Below the pieces are notes generated by a model that had not been told where the DNA came from, searched no databases, and saw nothing but the letters and a program-made list of their open reading frames with translations. From Emticicia sp. CRIBPO (GTDB taxonomy: Bacteria > Bacteroidota > Bacteroidia > Cytophagales > Spirosomataceae): DNA of 64,000 bases. How positions within the stretch are numbered: the first letter of the stretch is position 1; every line of letters begins with the position of its first letter. Location of the stretch: assembly GCF_009905725.1 (NCBI RefSeq), contig NZ_JAAAKV010000002.1, positions 372,001 to 436,000 on the forward strand, given 5' to 3'. Shown here one piece after another: positions 45,065-54,527 of the stretch. The translations under genes and the position numbers were made by a program.

Positions 45065-46114
45065 ATGTTTGGTATCCAATACAGATTCACATGTATGATT
45101 CTTCTGGCAGGGTATTCCTTTCTGAATGCCCTGCTGCTGGAATCTTTCGAATATTATCCCATCACTACCCATAAGCTGATTATTTTTCTGCTCTTCATTG
45201 TCCTGACCATTTGTATCTGGGAAGGAAACAGGATTTTAGATTTATATATTGCTCAACGGAACTTCCGCCAATTCTGGAAAAGTGTGATTTTCCAGTTTGG
45301 CGGAAGTTTGTTTATTACCTTCGTTCTCTCGCTGGTTTTAGGGAGTTTTACCGCTTTCCTTACCTTGTCCGGCCCCTGGCAGCACTGGATATTGCCTTTG
45401 AAACTGCTGCTGATGTTCAGTCTGAGAACCAACCTGTTTCTCAACACCATCCACCTCATTTTTGTGTATCATCAGAAACTCAAAAAGAGCCGTGAAGAAC
45501 TGGAAATCTACAAAAGGATCAGCAGCCAGGCCCAGTTGCAGTCTTTAAAAAACCAGGTTAACCCCCATTTCCTTTTCAACAACCTGAGTGTGCTCAGTGC
45601 CCTGATCCCCACCGACGCCAATGCTTCTGTCGAGTTTGTCAGGCAGTTTTCCAGGGTTTACCGCTACGTACTTAAAAGTCATGAAATGGAGCTGATTGAA
45701 CTCAGCGAGGAACTGGGTTTTATTGAAGCCTACTTATACCTCCTCAAAACCCGTTTTGAATCCGGCATCAGTATTAAGGTCAATGTACCACCCTCCTGCC
45801 TGTCCAGTTATATCGTCCCTATTTCCATCCAGATGCTGGTGGAGAATACGGTCAAACACAACATCGTTTCCAGGAACAAACCGCTGAAAATTGAAATCAC
45901 CAGCTCCGACGGCAAGAGTGTCACGGTCAGGAACAACTATCAGCCTAAGATGGTAGAAGAAGAGGAATCGACCAAAACAGGACTCAGAAGCATTGCCAGG
46001 CGTTATGAATTCCTGGGCTATCACAGCATCAAAGTACATCAGACAGAAGAACATTTCAGCGTAACCATACCTTTGATAGGATTTAAACCCACAGACATGG
46101 CCATGACGGCCTAA
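45065..46114 (+). CDS. LytS-like sensor histidine kinase
   Basis: This 349-residue membrane protein has four N-terminal spans (residues ~8-130), a short linker helix and a His_kinase domain with the phosphorylated His in LKNQVNPHFLFNNLSVLSALI, followed by the ATPase part (ISIQMLVENTVKHNIVS and KTGLRSIARRYEFLG). The ATP-lid region is shorter than in classical kinases, as is usual for this family. It is paired with the LytTR regulator at 46128. Confidence 0.9.
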   Translation: MFGIQYRFTCMILLAGYSFLNALLLESFEYYPITTHKLIIFLLFIVLTICIWEGNRILDLYIAQRNFRQFWKSVIFQFGGSLFITFVLSLVLGSFTAFLTLSGPWQHWILPLKLLLMFSLRTNLFLNTIHLIFVYHQKLKKSREELEIYKRISSQAQLQSLKNQVNPHFLFNNLSVLSALIPTDANASVEFVRQFSRVYRYVLKSHEMELIELSEELGFIEAYLYLLKTRFESGISIKVNVPPSCLSSYIVPISIQMLVENTVKHNIVSRNKPLKIEITSSDGKSVTVRNNYQPKMVEEEESTKTGLRSIARRYEFLGYHSIKVHQTEEHFSVTIPLIGFKPTDMAMTA

Positions 46115-46127
46115 ACCTCTGAACTAT

Positions 46128-46892
46128 ATGAAAGTACTCATTTTAGAAGACGAAGCCCTTTCGGCCAAAAGAGCGTCACAACTGCTCACAGAACTTGACC
46201 CGGATATTGAAGTAATCGACATCCTGGAATCTATCGAAGAAGCCACCCAGTGGTTTCACCAACACGCAGAACCGGACCTTATTTTACTGGACATACAGCT
46301 TTCGGACGGACTATGCTTCAATTTGTTTGACAAGGTGTCTGTCAGCAGCCCGGTCATTTTCACCACGGCCTATGACCAGTATGCCCTCCAGGCTTTCAAA
46401 ATCAACAGCATCGACTATCTTCTGAAACCCCTTGACAGCACTGAGCTCGGCAAAGCCCTGGGCAAATACCAGATGCTGAACCAGGACCGCCGGGATATTT
46501 CACCACTTGACATTAAACAGATCAGGGAATCCATGGAAACCCTCAGTAAAAAATATAAAAACAGGTTCCTCGTTAAATTCGGGGATACGATTCAATATAA
46601 GAACATCGACGAAGTAGCCTACTTTTATGCCGACGACAAAGTCATTTACCTGGTTACCAATGAAGGGAGAAAATTCCTGGTCGATTATAACCTCGAACAC
46701 CTGGAAGAACTCCTTGACCCCCACTTTTTCTTCAGGGTCAACCGCAAGCTCATCATCAGGATAGAAGCGGTCCAGAAAGTAAAGACCCTGGTCAACAGCC
46801 GCCTGCAGGTATTCATTGAACCGCCCTTTGAACAGGACATCTACGTAAGCCGCGAAAAAAGCCCTGAGTTTAAGGTGTGGCTGGATAATTGA
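46128..46892 (+). CDS. LytTR-family response regulator
   Basis: This 254-residue protein has a receiver domain (residues ~1-120: MKVLILEDEALSAKRA, Asp in LILLDIQLSDG, Lys in DYLLKPLDSTELG) and a LytTR DNA-binding domain (residues ~145-250: FLVKFGDTIQYKNIDEVAYFYADDKVIYLV ... FFRVNRKLIIRIEAV). It lies 13 bp after its kinase. Its gene target is not obvious; the preceding FAS1 gene is the nearest candidate. Confidence 0.92.
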   Translation: MKVLILEDEALSAKRASQLLTELDPDIEVIDILESIEEATQWFHQHAEPDLILLDIQLSDGLCFNLFDKVSVSSPVIFTTAYDQYALQAFKINSIDYLLKPLDSTELGKALGKYQMLNQDRRDISPLDIKQIRESMETLSKKYKNRFLVKFGDTIQYKNIDEVAYFYADDKVIYLVTNEGRKFLVDYNLEHLEELLDPHFFFRVNRKLIIRIEAVQKVKTLVNSRLQVFIEPPFEQDIYVSREKSPEFKVWLDN

Positions 46893-46908
46893 TGTTGGCT
46901 GGAGAAAG

Positions 46909-46939
46909 CCCGCCCGGCCTGGCCGCCAGGTCGGGCGGG
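46909..46939. repeat. GC-rich palindromic repeat (copy 1)
   Basis: CCCGCCCGGCCTGG and CCAGGTCGGGCGGG are inverted arms with one mismatch around a 3-base centre. It lies between convergent genes (LytTR and HTCS) and belongs to the family also at 58302, 58464, 60856 and 61309. It may also help end transcription, but there is no T run. Confidence 0.75.
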
Positions 46940-47019
46940 GAGAAAGGCTATTCAATTACAAGATTTTGCCCATTTTGATTTATCTGAAATAACCGGGGCT
47001 TCAGGCCTGAGCGATGGGG

Positions 47020-50000
47020 TCAGAATTTTCCTGGTGAAGTACCATATTGTTTCTTAAACTCGCGGCTGAAGTATTTCCAGTCATCAAAACCGACAGCATT
47101 GGCTACTTCGTAAACCGTCATGTCCTTTTGCTGCAGGAGCCTGACAGCATTTTTAAGGCGGATCGATTTGACAAAATCATTTACTGTCATATTGGTTACG
47201 GCCTTGATCTTTTTATAGAGTATCGGTTGGCTCATGCCCACTTCCCTGGAAAGATTGGCTACATTAAAGTCAGGATTTTCCAGGTTGTCTTCAATGATCT
47301 TAATCAGCCCGGTAAGGAAAATATCGTCGATCTTACCTGTTGTAGACAGTACGGCATTTCCGGCTGCCACCTCCTGGCTGAACATTCTTCTCAACTTTTC
47401 CCTGGATTCGAGCAGGTTCCGGATATGCAGTTCAAGAATCCTGATGCTGAAAGGTTTTGTCAGGTAAAGGTCTGCTCCCAGCTCCAGTCCACTGACCTGG
47501 TTTTCATGGGAAGTCTGGGCGGTGAGCAGGATAACCGGAATATGACTTGTCCTCGGATCAGACTTCAGTTTTTCACACAAAGCAAATCCATTCATGCCCG
47601 GCATCATCACATCCGAAATGATCAGGTCCGGGATTTGCTCTGTGGCTGTTTCCCATCCGCTGATCCCGTTATCACTTTCAATGATTTTGTACTGCTGATT
47701 CAGCGATTCCGAGAGGAAGGCCCTTACTTCCGCATTGTCTTCCACCAGCAAGACCACCGGGCTGTTTTCCGAAACCGGGATCAGTTCCCGCTCAACTTTC
47801 GGCTCCGCGATATCAGACTTGTTCATCATTTCTTTCACCGGGCCAGCTGAATGTTCTGCCTGACTTGTCAGTTGTTCCGGTTTGAAATGCCCCTTGCCTT
47901 TGGGCAGTGTCACGGTGAAAGTAGTCTGTCGCTCTTCTGCATTTTTAGGTACTTCACTCACCACGTTCAGCTGACCACTGTGCAGCTCCACAATACTTTT
48001 GGAAAGGGCGAGCCCGATGCCATAACCCGTATTCTGTGTGCCATGGTCTTCTTCCTGGAAATAATTGACAAACAGCTTGCTGATATTTTCCGGCGAAATG
48101 CCCTTGCCATTGTCAGTCACTTTTACTTCTGCCTTCTGCTCGTTTTCCAATATTTCCACCACGATTCTGCCCCCTTCAGGCGTAAACTTACAGGCATTGG
48201 AGAGCAGGTTATAAAATACCTTCTTTAGCTGCTCCCGGTCAAAATACAGGTCAATGCCTGTTTCCGGAGTTACGAGCTCTATAGAAATATTTTTAGCTTC
48301 AGCGATATTTTTAAACGACACAAAAATTTCCTCCACAAAACCCACCAGGTTGTTTTTATTCACGTGCAGCACCAGGTGTCCGGTTTCCGCCTTCCTGAAA
48401 TCCATCAGCTCATTCACCAGCTCCAGCAGGTTATCTGAGTTCTTTTTAATGATTTTCAACGACTTGTTGTCCTCCCCTGACGAAAGGATCAGCTTATCCA
48501 GCGGCCCGATGATGAGCGATAAATGGGTCCGGATCTCATGCGAAATATTGGTAAAAAAATTGAGTTTGAACAGGTGCAGCTCATTCTCTTTTTTGAATAA
48601 TTCCCTGAGGAAGAAAAAGCGGGAAACAAAAAAGATGAGGGCAGCAGCCAGTATAAAATAGAGACAATAAGCCCACCAGGTTCTCCAGAACGGTGGTAAC
48701 ACCGTGATCTTCATTTGGGCCGGTTCGCTCCAGATGCCGTCATTATTGGCCCCTTTGACTAAGAAAGTATAAGTTCCGGCCGGTAAATTGGTGTAGGTTG
48801 CATCCGGCGTATTGACATAGTTCCAGTCTTTATCAAAGCCTTCCAGGAAATAGGCATACTTGTTTTTATTCGACTTGATGTAATTCAGTAAAGCAAACTC
48901 AATCGTAATCACGTCCTGGTTGTGCCGGAGGGTAATCTCCCTGGTCATGCTCATGTCTTTTTCGAGCACCCCATCTTTCCCGTTGATTTCGACAAGATTA
49001 TTAAACAGTTTTAACCCGGTAAAGAGCACGGGCGAAGCCGCTTCATTGGTCTCTACCCGGTCAGGTCTGAAACTTACAAAACCGTTGATACTTCCAAAGA
49101 AAAACTCTCCTGAGCTGCTTTTGAAATAGGCATTATTATTAAACTCATTGCCACTCAGGCCATCGCTGGTATTGTAGTTTCTGAAAGTCTTCTTAACAGG
49201 ATCAAACTTGGACAAGCCATTACCCGTACTCATCCAGAAAAAACCGTTGCGGTCCTCCAGCATACCGATGACATTATTATGGACCAGGCCCTCTTTCTCC
49301 GTAAATACCTCCCCGGTTTTTGAATTCAGGCGACCGAAACCAAAATCCGTCCCCACCCAGATTTGTCTGTGATGGTCCTCCAGGATACAGAAAACATTCC
49401 TGGATTTGAGATGAGACAAGTCTGCTTCTTTGATGGTCTTCGCTCCTTTTTCAAGATAAAACAGACCTCCGCCCCCACCCATCCACAGTTTCTGGTCCGA
49501 CGACTCAAACAATACGCGTGGATTAATGCTCTTGTCTCCGAAATATGTATTAGGTATTGAATCAAGACTGGTGCCGTTTCGTCTGAAAAGCTTAAGTCCC
49601 CTTTGGGTACAAACCCAGAACCTTCCCTGGCTGTCTTCCAGCACATTGGAGATCTCGGACCGGAAAGTCTCCGAATCTTCTTCCTGGTAAATAAACCGGG
49701 TAAATTTCTGCTTTTTGGGATCGTATAAATTAAGCCCTCCGGCGTGTGTACCGGCCCAGATGTTACCGTCCCTGTCTTTAAAGAGTGTCTTAATCAGGTT
49801 GGAACCCAGGGTATTGGGATTGCCCTGTTTGTTTTTGAAAGCCGTAAACTGCCCCGTCGACGGGTTGGCCGGGTTGCGTTTAAAATAATTAAGCCCGCCA
49901 CCCTCCGTTCCGATCCAGAGGTTATGCTGGTCGTCTTCCTGGAAACTGCTGATCACGTTATCACTGATGCTTGAGTAATAGCTGCTGTTCTGATAAACCG

Positions 50001-51051
50001 TAAACGGGATGCTCTGCGGATGACTCACGTTCATTCCGCCATAATAAGTCCCGATCCAGAACGACCCTTTCGAATCCTGGAAAATACTGTAAATGGAATT
50101 CTGACTCAGGCTCTTTTTCTTATGGTCTTCATGCTGGTAAGATACCGCCGTTCCTTTTTCCGGATCAAAAATACTGAGGCCTTCCAGTGTTCCGATCCAC
50201 AGTTTACCATTTTTGTCAGGCACAATCTCCCGGATATTGTTATGGATAATCCCGGAAGGAATACTCCTTGTAAAATAGGAGAATGAAGACTTTGCCCTGT
50301 CATAAAGATTCAAACCTCCGCGAAGCGTACCGATCCACAGCCTGTGAGCAGGGTCCTCATACAAAGCCGTCACGTAATCGTCATTCAGGCTACCCGCAAT
50401 ATTTTTGTCATGGTTGTAAATCCTGATGTCTTTCAGTGAAGACGACATGCTCACCAATCCTGTGGAAGTACCCACCCAGATCACCCCGGCGTGGTCTTGC
50501 CAGATGGCCTGAATCTCTTCCCTCCGGATCTTCTTCCCGGATTTTTCTGCCAGGGTGATTCTTTTAAACGTCTTTTTCTTTCTGTCGGTCAGCAGGTTGA
50601 GGCCGTCCACCGTACCCACCCATATCCGGCCTTTGCGGTCTTCATAAATGCATTTGATGAGATTAGAGCTCAGCGTTCCAGGCACTTTGGGATCAGCATA
50701 CATCCGCTCAAAATTATCAGTCGAGTCCACATACTGATTTAATCCGTAAGATGTCCCTACCCAAAGCGTCTTACGGGAATCAAACAGCAAGGCATTGATA
50801 TAATTACTCGTCAGTGCCGACGAACTCCGGGGATTGCCCCGGTACACCCTGAAGTGGGTGCCGTCATACCGGTTCAGCCCGTTGCGGGTCCCGGCCCAGA
50901 TAAAGCCCCGGTCATCCTGGGTGATACACATCGCAGAATTATGCGACAGTCCGTGCTCTACATTCAGGTGATCAAAGGTAAGGTTTTGTGCCCGGCACAA
51001 GGAGAAACTCCAGGCCAGCAGGTATAGACAATATTTGATCTTTTTGGGCAT
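47020..51051 (-). CDS. Hybrid two-component system regulator (HTCS) of the polysaccharide utilization locus
   Basis: This 1343-residue protein combines sensing and DNA binding in one chain. After a signal peptide (LLAWSFSLCRAQ) come two seven-bladed propellers built of Reg_prop repeats (residues ~25-680, repeated IWVGT...GLNRYD), a Y_Y_Y domain (~690-770), a membrane span near 800 (YCLYFILAAALIFFVS), a histidine kinase with His in NISHEIRTHLSLI (~835), an ATPase domain, a receiver (~1099-1215, Asp in LIISDVMMPG) and an AraC-type HTH at the end (AVGFDDWKYFSREFKKQYG). The ATG at 51051 is preferred over a TTG at 51069. It is divergent from the SusC/SusD genes and probably activates them when an oligosaccharide binds the periplasmic part. 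Confidence 0.95.
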   Translation of the reverse strand: MPKKIKYCLYLLAWSFSLCRAQNLTFDHLNVEHGLSHNSAMCITQDDRGFIWAGTRNGLNRYDGTHFRVYRGNPRSSSALTSNYINALLFDSRKTLWVGTSYGLNQYVDSTDNFERMYADPKVPGTLSSNLIKCIYEDRKGRIWVGTVDGLNLLTDRKKKTFKRITLAEKSGKKIRREEIQAIWQDHAGVIWVGTSTGLVSMSSSLKDIRIYNHDKNIAGSLNDDYVTALYEDPAHRLWIGTLRGGLNLYDRAKSSFSYFTRSIPSGIIHNNIREIVPDKNGKLWIGTLEGLSIFDPEKGTAVSYQHEDHKKKSLSQNSIYSIFQDSKGSFWIGTYYGGMNVSHPQSIPFTVYQNSSYYSSISDNVISSFQEDDQHNLWIGTEGGGLNYFKRNPANPSTGQFTAFKNKQGNPNTLGSNLIKTLFKDRDGNIWAGTHAGGLNLYDPKKQKFTRFIYQEEDSETFRSEISNVLEDSQGRFWVCTQRGLKLFRRNGTSLDSIPNTYFGDKSINPRVLFESSDQKLWMGGGGGLFYLEKGAKTIKEADLSHLKSRNVFCILEDHHRQIWVGTDFGFGRLNSKTGEVFTEKEGLVHNNVIGMLEDRNGFFWMSTGNGLSKFDPVKKTFRNYNTSDGLSGNEFNNNAYFKSSSGEFFFGSINGFVSFRPDRVETNEAASPVLFTGLKLFNNLVEINGKDGVLEKDMSMTREITLRHNQDVITIEFALLNYIKSNKNKYAYFLEGFDKDWNYVNTPDATYTNLPAGTYTFLVKGANNDGIWSEPAQMKITVLPPFWRTWWAYCLYFILAAALIFFVSRFFFLRELFKKENELHLFKLNFFTNISHEIRTHLSLIIGPLDKLILSSGEDNKSLKIIKKNSDNLLELVNELMDFRKAETGHLVLHVNKNNLVGFVEEIFVSFKNIAEAKNISIELVTPETGIDLYFDREQLKKVFYNLLSNACKFTPEGGRIVVEILENEQKAEVKVTDNGKGISPENISKLFVNYFQEEDHGTQNTGYGIGLALSKSIVELHSGQLNVVSEVPKNAEERQTTFTVTLPKGKGHFKPEQLTSQAEHSAGPVKEMMNKSDIAEPKVERELIPVSENSPVVLLVEDNAEVRAFLSESLNQQYKIIESDNGISGWETATEQIPDLIISDVMMPGMNGFALCEKLKSDPRTSHIPVILLTAQTSHENQVSGLELGADLYLTKPFSIRILELHIRNLLESREKLRRMFSQEVAAGNAVLSTTGKIDDIFLTGLIKIIEDNLENPDFNVANLSREVGMSQPILYKKIKAVTNMTVNDFVKSIRLKNAVRLLQQKDMTVYEVANAVGFDDWKYFSREFKKQYGTSPGKF

Positions 51052-51232
51052 TTCTATGGCTAAAATCAAAGCAAAATAAAGAAATTTATAAAATTCATCC
51101 TATTTATTTAAAAAAATCACCCCTGTTTTTTTCAGCCCCCACTCATCTTTGTCCACGGAATCTTTTCCTTTTTCCAACCTTCAGAATGTCTGTATTCTGT
51201 CTTTTAAACTCTTAACTTAAAACAATTAAAGT

Positions 51233-54200
51233 ATGAAAAAAACTTTATTACTGAGTAATCCCCCAAACCAATGGCTGGTATTATTTTTTGGTCTGCTGAT
51301 GGTGACCTGGACGGCCTCTGCCAGAGCCGCAGACATCCAGGTGTCGGGATCGGTCTCCGATGCCCAGGGACTTATGCTTCCCGGCGTCAGTATTTCTCTT
51401 AAAGGTACATCAAAAGGAACGAGCTCCGACGCAAACGGCAGCTATAAAATTACAGTGCCGCAGGACGGTGTCCTGATCTTCTCCTTTATCGGATACGACA
51501 CCCAGGAAATCCCGGTAGGCGGAAGAAGTCTCATCAATGTTTCGCTGGCCGAAAACGCCAAAATCCTGAGCGAAGTGGTGGTAGTGGGTTATGGTACCCA
51601 GAAGAAAGTGAACATGACCGGATCAGTAGCCTCGGTCTCAGCCAAAGAAATCGAGAATCGCCCGGTAACGAACGTTTCTTCATCACTGGCAGGTCTTGCT
51701 CCAGGTGTGTTTGTCAGGCAGGGTTCCGGCAAGCCGGGCTCAGACGGAGCCACCATCAGGGTGCGTGGAACAGGTACGCTTAACAACAGCGACGCCCTGG
51801 TGATCATCGACGGGGTACAGGGATCAATGGATGCCGTTAACCCGAACGACATCGAAAGCATCTCTATTCTTAAAGATGCCGCGTCCGCGTCGATCTACGG
51901 ATCGCTGGCCGCCAACGGGGTCATCCTGATCACCACCAAAAAAGGATCGTCCAAGAAAACAACGGTTACTTATTCAGGCATCGTTTCTTCAGCCAGACCG
52001 AGCAATCTTCCCGATTTTATTTCAGACTATGCCCGTTTTATGAGGCTGACCAACGAAAGTAACCGCAACATGGGTGTTTCTGAAGTTTATGCCGCCAACA
52101 CCATCAAACTGTGGGATGAGGCCAACAAAAACCCGAACGGCACCAGTGCCAGCGGTGTGCCTAATTATGTGGCTTACCCGAACACCAACTGGGCCGACTT
52201 TGTTTTCGGTGACGAAATCGTGCAGAACCACAACGTGGCTGTGAACGGCGGAAGCGAAAAGGCTCTTTATAATGTTTCGTTCGGATTCCTGGACAACAAA
52301 GGCATCATGCCCAACACAGGCCTGAAAAGATACCAGCTGCGTGCCAACATCGAATCGAAAATCACCAAGTTCCTGACGGTAGGAACCCAGACTTTCGCCT
52401 CGACGCAATCGGCCGGAAAAGCCAATACCGACAATGCCTTCAACTATATCTGGCAAACCACGCCGGGCATTTATCCTTTTTATGACAACCGTTACGGATT
52501 TGCCCCGGCACCCGAAGAACCGGTGACCAACAACAACATCCTGACCTACCTGAACGGCACGGGCGGGATGGACAGAACTTCCCGCTTCAACACTACTTTA
52601 TACGGCGTGGTGACTTTATTCAAAGGCCTTACCCTTGAACCGAAAGTCAATTTCCAGACTCGTTTTAATGAAGGCAATTCATTCAGTTTACCGATCGAAA
52701 GATGGGATTTCGCGACCAACACGCTGAAAACCCAGCTGACTACGCCTGATCAGTTGTCTACCAGTTATTCATTTAACAGGGACTACCTGGTTACTTTCGA
52801 CAACGTATTGAGATACAACAAGAGTTTCGGCAGAGACCACGATTTCGGGGCTTTGGCGGGCTACAACCAGTTCTATTTCAAATACTATGACTTCAATGCC
52901 TCTAAAAAAGGCCTGATCGATTATTCAACTACCACCCTGGGGTCAGCCGGAGAGGTGTCCAACACCGCCGGAGGACAGGAATATGACCGTGCCATGCGGT
53001 CATATTTCGGCAGGGTAAGTTATGCATACCAGTCTAAATACCTTTTTGAAGCCAACTTAAGATACGACGGCTCATCCAGGTTTGCTTCTGAAAGCCGCTG
53101 GGGGGTATTCCCTTCGTTCTCGGCCGGATGGAGAATCACAGAAGAGAACTTTGCTCAGAATCTGAAAAACTATGTTCAGAACCTGAAGCTGAGGGCTTCC
53201 TGGGGTAAACTCGGCAACAACGCTTCCGGTGACTATGATTACCAGGCTACCTACAGCAAAGTACCGTATTCTTACAACAACATCACCTTCACAGGTCTGG
53301 TACAGGGCAAATACGCCAACCCCCTGCTGCAATGGGAATCTGCCACAGTCATAGACCTTGGCCTGGAAGCCACTTCCTTCCGTGGCCGCCTGAACGCCGA
53401 AATCGACCTGTATCATAAACTGACGGACGGTATCTTAACCACCCCGCCGATTTACCTGACTTCAGGTACTAAAAGTGCTCCTACGCAAAACACTGCCGCG
53501 GTGCTGAACAAAGGGATTGAGATCTCCTTAGGCTGGAGAGACAAAATCGGTGCAGTAGATTTCTCTATCTCAGGTAACATCGCCCGTAACTTCAACAAAG
53601 TGACCAACTTTAAAGGAGATCTTGTAGAAGGATGGACAACCGACGCAGCAGGAAACAAAGTGTACAACTCCAATATCGGCCTGGTGTCCAGTGGTGGAGA
53701 CAACCGCATCCTGGCCGGTCACCCGATCAACGAATACCACCTGATGGATGTGTACCGTGGCAATGGCTCTCATAACAACACCGACGGTACCCTGAACATC
53801 AACGGCGGACCACAGGACGGTATGATCAGAACGGTGGAAGACATGAACTGGGTGAAAGCCATGATCGCTGCCGGGTACAAATTCCAGCCTGTGGGCACGG
53901 TCGGCAAAGGCCAGCTTTACTACGGTGACCTTATTTACGCAGATATTAACGGGGACGGCATTTACGGTAACAGCTTTGACAAGCAGTTTACCGGAGCCAC
54001 CAGCACCCCCAAATACATCTTCGGTTTATCGCTGAACGCTGCCTGGAAAAACTTTGATCTATCGGTACTCGTGGCCGGAGCTTCTGGCATGAAATACCTG
54101 TATAACCAATCAGGTATCAACAGCACGAGGACCAACCTGGGTAACGCCATCGGTACGGCCATTGCAGATGATCACTACTATTTCAATGATGCCAATCCTG

Positions 54201-54511
54201 AAGATCCGACCAATAACCTGACCGGGAAATTCCCGAGACTGAAATGGGCTTCTTCTGACGCTCAGACCAACATTCCGAGCAAATACTGGCTTTATGATGC
54301 TTCTTATCTGAAAGTGAAAAACGTACAGCTGGGCTACACCCTGCCTGAAAGTGTGTCTTCAAAACTGGGAATGAGTCGTGCAAAAGTATTTGTAACCGGA
54401 GAAAACCTTTTCATGCTGACCAAATATCCGGGACTTGATCCTGAGGTGGGGGCCAATATCTCTTACCCGACCATGAAGCAATATGCAATAGGTTTAAATG
54501 TGTCATTTTAA
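51233..54511 (+). CDS. SusC-type TonB-dependent outer membrane transporter
   Basis: This 1092-residue protein has a signal peptide ending SARAA (residue ~33), a carboxypeptidase-regulatory-like domain (SGSVSDAQGLMLPGVSISLKGTSKG), a TonB-box-like VVVVGYGTQKKVNMTGSV, a plug domain (IRVRGTGTLNNSDALVIIDGVQG ... ISILKDAASASIYGSLAANGVILITTKKG) and a 22-strand barrel ending in a final Phe. It imports oligosaccharides with the SusD lipoprotein encoded 16 bp downstream. The gene is divergent from the HTCS regulator (181-bp gap). No confident promoter was seen in that gap; HTCS-dependent promoters often lack a -33 box. Confidence 0.95.
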   Translation: MKKTLLLSNPPNQWLVLFFGLLMVTWTASARAADIQVSGSVSDAQGLMLPGVSISLKGTSKGTSSDANGSYKITVPQDGVLIFSFIGYDTQEIPVGGRSLINVSLAENAKILSEVVVVGYGTQKKVNMTGSVASVSAKEIENRPVTNVSSSLAGLAPGVFVRQGSGKPGSDGATIRVRGTGTLNNSDALVIIDGVQGSMDAVNPNDIESISILKDAASASIYGSLAANGVILITTKKGSSKKTTVTYSGIVSSARPSNLPDFISDYARFMRLTNESNRNMGVSEVYAANTIKLWDEANKNPNGTSASGVPNYVAYPNTNWADFVFGDEIVQNHNVAVNGGSEKALYNVSFGFLDNKGIMPNTGLKRYQLRANIESKITKFLTVGTQTFASTQSAGKANTDNAFNYIWQTTPGIYPFYDNRYGFAPAPEEPVTNNNILTYLNGTGGMDRTSRFNTTLYGVVTLFKGLTLEPKVNFQTRFNEGNSFSLPIERWDFATNTLKTQLTTPDQLSTSYSFNRDYLVTFDNVLRYNKSFGRDHDFGALAGYNQFYFKYYDFNASKKGLIDYSTTTLGSAGEVSNTAGGQEYDRAMRSYFGRVSYAYQSKYLFEANLRYDGSSRFASESRWGVFPSFSAGWRITEENFAQNLKNYVQNLKLRASWGKLGNNASGDYDYQATYSKVPYSYNNITFTGLVQGKYANPLLQWESATVIDLGLEATSFRGRLNAEIDLYHKLTDGILTTPPIYLTSGTKSAPTQNTAAVLNKGIEISLGWRDKIGAVDFSISGNIARNFNKVTNFKGDLVEGWTTDAAGNKVYNSNIGLVSSGGDNRILAGHPINEYHLMDVYRGNGSHNNTDGTLNINGGPQDGMIRTVEDMNWVKAMIAAGYKFQPVGTVGKGQLYYGDLIYADINGDGIYGNSFDKQFTGATSTPKYIFGLSLNAAWKNFDLSVLVAGASGMKYLYNQSGINSTRTNLGNAIGTAIADDHYYFNDANPEDPTNNLTGKFPRLKWASSDAQTNIPSKYWLYDASYLKVKNVQLGYTLPESVSSKLGMSRAKVFVTGENLFMLTKYPGLDPEVGANISYPTMKQYAIGLNVSF

Positions 54512-54527
54512 TTAAAAGTACTTAACA